Positions 7,865 to 13,894 of a stretch of 31,718 bases of DNA are shown piece after piece; position 1 is the first letter of the stretch, and each line of letters begins with the position of its first letter. The notes below the pieces were generated by a model that had not been told where the DNA came from, did not search any database, and was given only the letters and a program-made list of their open reading frames with translations. The stretch is from contig CAJMQM010000005.1 of NCBI GenBank assembly GCA_905215615.1, positions 1-31,718 on the forward strand, read 5' to 3'. The DNA comes from an uncultured bacterium. GTDB lineage: Bacteria > Bacillota > Clostridia > TANB77 > CAG-508. The position numbers and the translations under genes were made by a program.

Positions 7865-8197
7865 ATGCTAAAAAATTTACCAGATAAAAATCTTACACAA
7901 ACAAATGATGAAAGTGGAATACGTGAGTTTCTACATAGTTTTATTAAAGAATTAGGAGATTATTTAAATAATATGAAGGAAAATACTTTAGTAGTAGATA
8001 GAATTGAAAATAATGTAGCAATATGTGAAAATAGAGAAACAGGAAAAATACAAGAAATTCCATTAGAAAAGTTACCAAAAGGTATTTGCGATGGAACAGT
8101 TCTTACAGAGAAAAATGGAAAATACGAGGTAAACTTAGAAAAACAAGAAAAAATAGAAAATAGAATAGAAGAAAAAATGAAAGATATATGGCAATAA
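7865..8197 (+). CDS. DUF3006 domain protein
   Basis: A 110-residue soluble protein. The part from residue 40 on (LVVDRIENNVAICENRETGK, then IPLEKLPKGICDGTVL) matches the DUF3006 pattern, a small predicted beta-rich domain of unknown function. The first 40 residues are an acidic helical extension and the last 20 are charged and helical. It lies 24 bp before a ComEC-like metallo-beta-lactamase-fold protein. DUF3006 genes are often found next to or fused to such proteins, so the two probably work together. A strong AAGGAGG site precedes the ATG. Confidence 0.75.
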   Translation: MLKNLPDKNLTQTNDESGIREFLHSFIKELGDYLNNMKENTLVVDRIENNVAICENRETGKIQEIPLEKLPKGICDGTVLTEKNGKYEVNLEKQEKIENRIEEKMKDIWQ

Positions 8198-8221
8198 AAA
8201 TACAAGAAAGGTAGAAGAAAA

Positions 8222-9208
8222 ATGAGCAGTAGGCAAAGGAAAAAAAGAACTAATAAAGCATCTAAAAAAACAGGAATATATGGAATAATAATTTGTTTGT
8301 TAGCATTAGCAATTTTAGCAATTAAATTTATAAATCCAGATTTGTATAATGAAGTAAATCAGGCGTTATTTGCAGATGAAAGCAATATACATGTAGAAAA
8401 CATATCAGAAATAAATGTTACAAATTCAGAAAATCTAAAAGATATAACAATAAAAACAGCTGAAAAGGTAACAAATGATTTTATAGCAGATTATGAAAAT
8501 TCTTTAAGAGTATATTTTTTTGATGTTGGGCAAGCAGATAGTATGCTTATACAAAACAATGGTGTAAATATGCTTATTGATGCAGGAAACAATGAAGATG
8601 GTGAATTACTAGTAAGCAATTTAAAAACTCTTGGAATAGAAAAAATAGATTATTTAGTAGGAACACATCCACACGAAGACCACATAGGTGGTATGGACAA
8701 TATTATAAATAATTTTTCAATTGGAAAAATATTTATGCCCAATGTTTCAACAAATACTAAAACATTTGAAGATGTAGTAGATGCAGTTAAAAATAAAAAT
8801 TTAAAAATAGAAACACCTAAAATAGGGGATGAATTTACAGTTGGAAATGCTAATTGCAAAATTGTATATATAGGGGAAGATAAAGAAAATTTAAACTTAT
8901 CATCTATAGTAATTCAGTTAGAATATAATAACTTAAAATATTTATTTACAGGAGATGCAGAAGAAGAGATAGAAAATAAATTAGACATTGGTAAAATAAA
9001 TATTCTAAAAGTAGGACATCATGGGTCAGACACAAGTAGTAGTGAAAAATTTGTTAAAGAAACCGCACCAGAAATAGCAATAATATCAGTAGGAAAAGAA
9101 AATTCATATGGACATCCAAGTAGTGATATTATAAAAAGATATGAGGAAATCGGTAGCAAAATTTATAGAACAGACGAAGTGGGAAATATATTAATAGAAC
9201 AAAAATAA
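8222..9208 (+). CDS. membrane-anchored ComEC/Rec2-like metallo-beta-lactamase-fold protein
   Basis: A 328-residue protein with a basic N-terminus, one membrane helix (about residues 19-38) and an extracytoplasmic metallo-beta-lactamase domain (about 95-328). Motifs are VYFFDVGQADSMLI, LIDAGNN, the metal-binding THPHEDHIGGM, FTGDAEEE and VGHHGSDTSS. This matches the stand-alone relatives of the C-terminal domain of ComEC, in which the domain is proposed to be a nuclease. It lacks the ComEC channel, so it is not a full DNA uptake protein. The substrate is unknown; a secreted nuclease or phosphodiesterase is likely. It forms an operon with the DUF3006 gene. Confidence 0.85.
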   Translation: MSSRQRKKRTNKASKKTGIYGIIICLLALAILAIKFINPDLYNEVNQALFADESNIHVENISEINVTNSENLKDITIKTAEKVTNDFIADYENSLRVYFFDVGQADSMLIQNNGVNMLIDAGNNEDGELLVSNLKTLGIEKIDYLVGTHPHEDHIGGMDNIINNFSIGKIFMPNVSTNTKTFEDVVDAVKNKNLKIETPKIGDEFTVGNANCKIVYIGEDKENLNLSSIVIQLEYNNLKYLFTGDAEEEIENKLDIGKINILKVGHHGSDTSSSEKFVKETAPEIAIISVGKENSYGHPSSDIIKRYEEIGSKIYRTDEVGNILIEQK

Positions 9209-9214
9209 AAATTA

Positions 9215-9243
9215 TTCACAAAATGTGTGTATATTGTTAATAT
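9215..9243 (+). promoter_or_regulatory. possible promoter of a small RNA
   Basis: TTCACA (9215-9220), 17 bp, TAATAT (9238-9243), directly after the MBL gene and about 10 bp before a compound hairpin. Only moderately convincing. Confidence 0.3.
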
Positions 9244-9251
9244 AAAAGTGT

Positions 9252-9327
9252 AAAAAACAGCTTTAAAGTGGAAAACTCTAGCGATAAAACGCTAGGTTGT
9301 AAATTTTAAAAAGCTGTTTTTTATTTT
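9252..9327 (+). terminator. compound terminator, possibly the 3' end of a small RNA
   Basis: Outer 13-bp stem (9252-9264 with 9310-9322) encloses a perfect 6-bp inner hairpin CTAGCG/CGCTAG (9278-9283 with 9290-9295). A T-rich tail (TTATTTTT) follows. At minimum it is the terminator of the MBL operon. A promoter-like sequence just before it makes a short independent RNA possible. Confidence 0.7.
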
Positions 9328-9375
9328 TGAACAAAAAAATTTTTTTAGAAAAAATAAAAAAAATTCAAAAAAAGC

Positions 9376-9404
9376 TTGCTATTTATTAAATGTTGTATTA
9401 CAAT
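9376..9404 (+). promoter_or_regulatory. promoter of mraZ and the first dcw transcription unit
   Basis: TTGCTA (9376-9381), 17 bp, TACAAT (9399-9404). MraZ-type boxes begin 10 bases after the -10 box. Confidence 0.65.
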
Positions 9405-9413
9405 TTAATTGAA

Positions 9414-9438
9414 GTGGAGAAAAGTGGTGGAAAGTGCC
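9414..9438 (+). promoter_or_regulatory. MraZ operator boxes (autoregulation)
   Basis: Three GTGG/GTGG/GTGC units start at 9414, 9424 and 9434, an exact 10-bp period. This is the arrangement of the direct repeats (TGGGN-type) bound by the MraZ ring upstream of its own gene in other bacteria. The boxes lie between promoter and ribosome binding site, which fits repression. Confidence 0.65.
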
Positions 9439-9464
9439 ACAAAAAGATAGCGAGGTGAAACAAA

Positions 9465-9896
9465 GTGCTAATCGGTGAATTCGAGCATTCTCTAGATGTT
9501 AAAGGCAGATTAATATTACCATCAAAAATTAGAGAAGACTTGGGAGAAAAATTCATATTAACAAAAGGCTTAGATGGCTGTTTGTTTGGATTTTCAAAAA
9601 CTGAATGGGCAAACTTTGAAGAAAAGCTAAAAACACTTCCACTTACAAATAAAAATGCAAGAGACTTCGTAAGATTTTTCTTATCTGGAGCAACCGAGTG
9701 CGAAATGGACAAGCAAGGTAGATTTTTAATAGCTAGTAACCTAAGAGATTATGCAACACTAGAAAAAGAAGCTGTTATAATTGGAGTTGGTACTAGAATT
9801 GAAATTTGGAATAAAGATAAATGGAAAGCTTACAATAGTGACGAAAATATTTCAGCAGACCAAATTGCAGAAAATATGACAATGCTAGGAATATAA
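9465..9896 (+). CDS. mraZ: transcriptional regulator MraZ
   Basis: A 143-residue protein starting at GTG with GAGGTGAAA before it. It contains the two AbrB-like half domains: LDVKGRLILPSKIR (about residues 10-23) and MDKQGRFLIASNLR (about 80-93), each with the DxxGR motif. MraZ forms ring-shaped oligomers that bind repeated boxes upstream of the dcw cluster. It is the first gene of the cluster here, as is usual. Unusually, 420 bp of repeat-rich non-coding DNA separates it from rsmH. Confidence 0.97.
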   Translation: MLIGEFEHSLDVKGRLILPSKIREDLGEKFILTKGLDGCLFGFSKTEWANFEEKLKTLPLTNKNARDFVRFFLSGATECEMDKQGRFLIASNLRDYATLEKEAVIIGVGTRIEIWNKDKWKAYNSDENISADQIAENMTMLGI

Positions 9897-9943
9897 AACA
9901 ACTAACTTGTTATATAACTTGAAAAAAGTTTATATAAATTTAC

Positions 9944-10221
9944 ACTAAAGAAAAATAAAAAAAAACAAAAGATAGCCCAAACAAAAGATAAAAAAACAGG
10001 ATACAAAAGATAAAGTTATTTGAGTATTTACAAAAGATAATCAAATAATCAACAAAAGTTTTTATGCTACTAAAGAAGGTTAAAAAAGCCTACTAAAGAA
10101 AAACATATAAATATACGAAAGTATTAAACAAAAGATAAATAAGAAAAGTACACATAAGAAAAAATATTTGTTTCTTAAAGTTTATAATATCTACACAAAA
10201 GAAAAAACTAAACAAAAGATA
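9944..10221 (+). repeat. degenerate array of ACAAAAGATA-like repeats between mraZ and rsmH
   Basis: ACAAAAGATA occurs exactly six times, starting at 9965, 9981, 10003, 10030, 10128 and 10212. Related units (ACTAAAGAA, ACAAAAGTT, ACGAAAGTAT, ACATAAGAAA, ACAAAAGAAA) start near 9944, 10052, 10069, 10092, 10115, 10152 and 10194. Spacing is mostly 16-27 bp and often 21-23 bp. All copies point the same way. The stretch is purine-rich on the plus strand and has stop codons in all frames, so it is non-coding. No known repeat class was recognised. Confidence 0.75.
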
Positions 10222-10234
10222 AATAAAATAAGAG

Positions 10235-10272
10235 GCATATACAGTTGGTATTTTTATACCAACTGCTTATGC
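10235..10272 (+). promoter_or_regulatory. hairpin before rsmH
   Basis: A perfect 10-bp stem (10242-10251 with 10256-10265) and 4-base loop is extended by GCATA/TATGC (10235-10239 with 10268-10272). It sits about 45 bp before the rsmH start and lacks a run of T directly after it. It is more likely a leader structure or processing site than a clean terminator. Confidence 0.5.
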
Positions 10273-10316
10273 TAATATTTTAAAATATTTTGCAGTGGAT
10301 TAAAGGTGGTATTACA

Positions 10317-11246
10317 TTGGAATTCAAGCATGAACCAGTTTTACTAGATAAATGTATAGAAGCATTAAACATAAATCCAAATGGAATTTATGTAGATGGA
10401 ACATTAGGTGGGGCAGGTCATAGCTTTGAAATTATAAAAAGGTTATCACCAAAAGGTCTACTAATAGGAATAGATAGAGACACAGAAGCACTAGAAGCTG
10501 CAAAAGAAAAATTAAAAAGCTATACAAATGTAAAATATATTCATGACAATCATGATAATATAAAACAAATTTTAGAAGAATTGCAAATAAATGGCGTAGA
10601 TGGAATTCTATTAGACTTAGGAGTTTCTTCATATCAGTTAGACGAAAAAGAAAGAGGTTTTAGTTATATAGCAAATGCAGAATTAGACATGAGGATGGAC
10701 AAAGAGCAAAAATTATCTGCAAAAGATGTAATAAATACCTACTCAGAAGAAAAACTAGCAAACATAATTTGGGAATATGGAGAAGAAAGATTTTCTAGAC
10801 AAATTGCAAGAAATATTTGCAAAACTAGAGAACAAAAGAAAATAAACACAACTGGCGAATTGGTAGAAATTATAAAAAAATCAATACCATTATCAAAACA
10901 AAAAGATGGACATCCTGCTAAAAGAACATTTCAAGCCATTAGAATAGAAGTTAATAATGAAATCGAACCATTATACAATACTGTATTAGATTGTATAAAC
11001 TGTTTAAACAAAAATGGAAGATTAGCTATATTAACATTTCACTCTCTAGAAGATAGAGCAGTTAAGAAAGCATATAACGAAGCAGAAGGAAAATGCACAT
11101 GCCCAAGCGATTTACCATATTGCGTGTGTGGTGCAAAATCATTAGGAAAAATAATAAATAAAAAACCAATAGAAGCAACAGAAGAAGAAACAAAAAATAA
11201 CTCAAGAGCCAAAAGTGCAAAACTAAGGATTTTTGAAAAAAGATAA
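10317..11246 (+). CDS. rsmH: 16S rRNA (cytosine-1402-N4)-methyltransferase RsmH (MraW)
   Basis: A 309-residue methyltransferase. The SAM-binding motif YVDGTLGGAGHS, then LIGIDRD, the conserved DGILLDLGVSSYQLDE and RGFSY segments, HPAKRTFQAIRI and the late LTFHSLEDR motif are all present. It methylates C1402 of 16S rRNA in the decoding centre. The frame opens at a TTG at 10290, but the TTG at 10317 is preceded 7 bases upstream by AAAGGTGG and gives the normal N-terminus EFKHEPVLL. The ftsL-like gene follows 24 bp later. Confidence 0.96.
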   Translation: MEFKHEPVLLDKCIEALNINPNGIYVDGTLGGAGHSFEIIKRLSPKGLLIGIDRDTEALEAAKEKLKSYTNVKYIHDNHDNIKQILEELQINGVDGILLDLGVSSYQLDEKERGFSYIANAELDMRMDKEQKLSAKDVINTYSEEKLANIIWEYGEERFSRQIARNICKTREQKKINTTGELVEIIKKSIPLSKQKDGHPAKRTFQAIRIEVNNEIEPLYNTVLDCINCLNKNGRLAILTFHSLEDRAVKKAYNEAEGKCTCPSDLPYCVCGAKSLGKIINKKPIEATEEETKNNSRAKSAKLRIFEKR

Positions 11247-11270
11247 TAAACAAAGGAGGTGAGATAACTT

Positions 11271-11780
11271 ATGGCAAGCTATAAAAACAGTGGGTACCAA
11301 TATGAAACAAGTCCACGAAAAATAGCCCCAGAATATAGCCCAAGGAAAGAACAAAAAGTAAACAAAACTAAAAAAACAAACACAGCTAATAAGCCAAAGA
11401 CAAAACCAAAATTAAAACCACATGCTAAAACAATATTATATGTGTTTGCAGGATTTACTTTGCTATTTGCCTTAAGTTATCAAAACTCACTAATAAACGA
11501 AAGCTTTGACAAAAAAGAAGATTTAAAACAAGAACTAGCAACAATAGAAAAAGAAAATGAACAAGCAAAAGTTAATATACAAAATAGTCTTAATCTAGCA
11601 AATGTAGAAAAATCTGCTAAAGATATGCTAGGTATGAAAAAGCTAGATACTTCACAAAAGATATATGTAAGCTTACCAAAGAAAGATTATGTAGAACCTG
11701 CAATAGAAAAAGTAGTTATAGAAACAGAAGAAACATGGTGGCAAAAAATATTAGATTCAATAATAGATTTTGTAAATTAA
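11271..11780 (+). CDS. ftsL: FtsL-like cell division protein
   Basis: A 169-residue bitopic protein. It has a Lys-rich cytoplasmic region (1-53), one membrane helix (about 54-71, TILYVFAGFTLLFALSYQ), an extracytoplasmic coiled coil (about 78-110) and a short tail. Sequence conservation in FtsL is low. The call rests on this topology and on its place between rsmH and the division PBP, the standard ftsL position. It would act with DivIC/FtsB and the FtsW-PBP pair at the septum. A near-perfect AAGGAGGTGA site precedes the ATG. A strong terminator follows, so mraZ-rsmH-ftsL form one unit. Confidence 0.8.
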   Translation: MASYKNSGYQYETSPRKIAPEYSPRKEQKVNKTKKTNTANKPKTKPKLKPHAKTILYVFAGFTLLFALSYQNSLINESFDKKEDLKQELATIEKENEQAKVNIQNSLNLANVEKSAKDMLGMKKLDTSQKIYVSLPKKDYVEPAIEKVVIETEETWWQKILDSIIDFVN

Positions 11781-11784
11781 ATAA

Positions 11785-11825
11785 ATAAAACCTTCTATAT
11801 TAATTTATAGAAGGTTTTATTTTGC
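11785..11825 (+). terminator. intrinsic terminator after ftsL
   Basis: A perfect 15-bp stem (11785-11799 with 11806-11820), 6-base loop, T-rich end and flank. It closes the first dcw unit before the LTA-synthase gene. Confidence 0.9.
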
Positions 11826-11835
11826 GTAAAATTTA

Positions 11836-11844
11836 TGTTATAAT
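11836..11844 (+). promoter_or_regulatory. extended -10 promoter of the LTA-synthase-like gene
   Basis: TGTTATAAT is a TGn-TATAAT extended -10 box. No good -35 box is seen at 17 bp. It lies 30 bp before the ATG at 11874, whose ribosome binding site is GGAGGA. Confidence 0.5.
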
Positions 11845-11873
11845 ATGTAAAGTTTATAATATTTGGAGGAACA

Positions 11874-13745
11874 ATGAAAGAAACAATAAAAAATATACCA
11901 AACATATTATTAAATATTGCAAAAAATAACTTTATATTTGTAGTAGGAATAATTTTATTAATATATAAAGGGTTACTACTAAATTACTCAATAGGATTAC
12001 AAATAAATACAAGTATGGTAATGTACACTATTTTAGTGGCAGTATTAATAATGTGTCCAACAATAAATAAAAGAAATAAATTTGGCTACATATACTTAAA
12101 TATTATTTATTTCATAATAACATTTATATTATATGCAGATTTTTTGTATTACAGCTATTCTACAAATTTTTTATCTTTCTGCCAAATAGAAAATATAAAA
12201 TACTCAAGAGAAATAGCAAGTGGAGTGTCTTGCATTATAAGTATAAAAAGTATGTTAATATTTTTTATTGATAATATTTTAGTAATAGCACTAAGCATAT
12301 TAGGTTATAAAAAAATAAAATCTACAGAGTATTCTAACAAAATATTAAAAATAGCTTTAATAGTAATAATTATAATTTTAAATGTTTTTATTGTAAAAAA
12401 TAAAATAAATGATATTTATATATCAAAAGGGTATAATAAATCACTAATTGTTGAAAATGCATCTATCTATTACTACCATTATGAAGACGCAAAAGACTAT
12501 CTCTCAAGCATATTTAGAAAAGAAGAAATAGATGAAGAAAAATTAAAAAATGTGTATGAAGAAAATATAAATAGTAAAGAAAACACTACTGAATACACGG
12601 GAACAGCAAAAGATAGCAATGTAATTATTTTGCAACTAGAAAGTTTAAATGAGTTTATTATAGGTAAAAAAGTTAACGGAAAAGAAATAACACCAAATTT
12701 AAATAAATTTTTTAGAGAAAATATTTATTGCAGTAACATGTATAATCAAGGACTAGGAAGTACAGCAGATTCAGAGTTCGAAATGGAAAACTCAATGTAT
12801 CCATTAGAAAATGGGTATGTGTTCCAGAAATATTCAAATAATACATGGTTAGATATTTATACAATTCTTAAAGAAAATGGCTATTACACTTCATTTATGC
12901 ATCCAAATACAAGTACATTTTGGAATAGAGAAGAGGTATATAAGGCTGGTTATAATATAGATGAATACAATGATATTAGCAGATTTCCAAATATCGAACA
13001 AGCAGGCGAATTTTATTCAGATGAAGGATTTTTTGAAGAAGCTGTTAAAATAATGAATTCATATGAAAGAAAGTTTTGTACAACTTTAGTAAGTGTTACA
13101 ACACATATTCCATTTTACTTAACAAGAGTTTCAAACTTAGAAGAAAAAGTTACTATAACCCAAGAAGATGTTAGCATGTATGAAAACGAAACCTTTAGAA
13201 ATTATATTATATCGTGCAATTTTGTGGATTATGCTTTTGGTAAGTTTATTGAAGATTTAGAAGAAACAGGCTTAATGGAAAATAGCATACTTATAGTGTA
13301 TGGAGACCATGGAGCAAGCTTAACTGCTACAGACGACTTAATAAAATTATATGAAGAAAACGAAATAGAATATACAGATTTTGAAAATACTACTAAAGAT
13401 GTACATGTTCCTTTTGGAATAAAAATACCAAATGTAGAAGGAGCAAAAACAGTTGAAAATGCAGTGGCAAAAATAGATATCAAACCAACAATATTAGACT
13501 TATTAAATGTAGAAGATAAGTTTTCAATAGGTAGTAGCATATTTACATCAAAGGATTATGCTTTTATAAAAGGGCTAGGATTTATTACAAGCAAAAATTA
13601 TTGTATAAATGGAAAATATTATAATAGAGAAGAAAAAGAAATAGAAGCTACAGAAGAGTTAGAAAAGCTACTACATAAAATGGAAAATGAAATTTATTTA
13701 TCAGATACAATTATAAAAAATAATTTAATTAATTTAAATGAGTAG
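11874..13745 (+). CDS. LTA synthase family protein (sulfatase-fold phosphoglycerol transferase)
   Basis: A 623-residue protein with five predicted N-terminal membrane helices (about 18-38, 45-62, 71-95, 122-144, 157-176) and an extracellular sulfatase-fold domain (about 246-600). The LtaS catalytic set is visible: Glu256 in LQLESLNEF, nucleophile Thr297 in GLGSTADSEFE, His411 in TTHIPF, and Asp478-His479 in YGDHGAS. LtaS enzymes transfer glycerol-phosphate from phosphatidylglycerol to build lipoteichoic acid; a related polymer or phospholipid-modifying role is equally possible. Placement between ftsL and the division PBP is unusual. It has its own promoter and terminators on both sides, so it is an independent unit. 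Confidence 0.92.
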   Translation: MKETIKNIPNILLNIAKNNFIFVVGIILLIYKGLLLNYSIGLQINTSMVMYTILVAVLIMCPTINKRNKFGYIYLNIIYFIITFILYADFLYYSYSTNFLSFCQIENIKYSREIASGVSCIISIKSMLIFFIDNILVIALSILGYKKIKSTEYSNKILKIALIVIIIILNVFIVKNKINDIYISKGYNKSLIVENASIYYYHYEDAKDYLSSIFRKEEIDEEKLKNVYEENINSKENTTEYTGTAKDSNVIILQLESLNEFIIGKKVNGKEITPNLNKFFRENIYCSNMYNQGLGSTADSEFEMENSMYPLENGYVFQKYSNNTWLDIYTILKENGYYTSFMHPNTSTFWNREEVYKAGYNIDEYNDISRFPNIEQAGEFYSDEGFFEEAVKIMNSYERKFCTTLVSVTTHIPFYLTRVSNLEEKVTITQEDVSMYENETFRNYIISCNFVDYAFGKFIEDLEETGLMENSILIVYGDHGASLTATDDLIKLYEENEIEYTDFENTTKDVHVPFGIKIPNVEGAKTVENAVAKIDIKPTILDLLNVEDKFSIGSSIFTSKDYAFIKGLGFITSKNYCINGKYYNREEKEIEATEELEKLLHKMENEIYLSDTIIKNNLINLNE

Positions 13746-13750
13746 TGAAA

Positions 13751-13787
13751 AAATAAATAGAATTATAAAAGATTCTATTTATTTTTG
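13751..13787 (+). terminator. intrinsic terminator after the LTA-synthase-like gene
   Basis: A perfect 13-bp stem (13751-13763 with 13772-13784), 8-base loop, ending in ATTTTT. Confidence 0.88.
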
Positions 13788-13894
13788 CTTTAATACAATT
13801 ATTTTTATATTTGAGTAGATGGAATAAAAAACACTTCTTTTTTTACATGTTGTGAATAAAATTAATAAAGCAATACATGAAAAGGAGTGGTAGC

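Noticed and set aside
9944..10221. CRISPR array
   Set aside because: The repeats are only 10 bp and degenerate, with short unequal gaps and no palindromic repeat or cas genes nearby.
10290..10316. Upstream TTG start for RsmH
   Set aside because: No ribosome binding site precedes it, and the extension contains the site used by the TTG at 10317.
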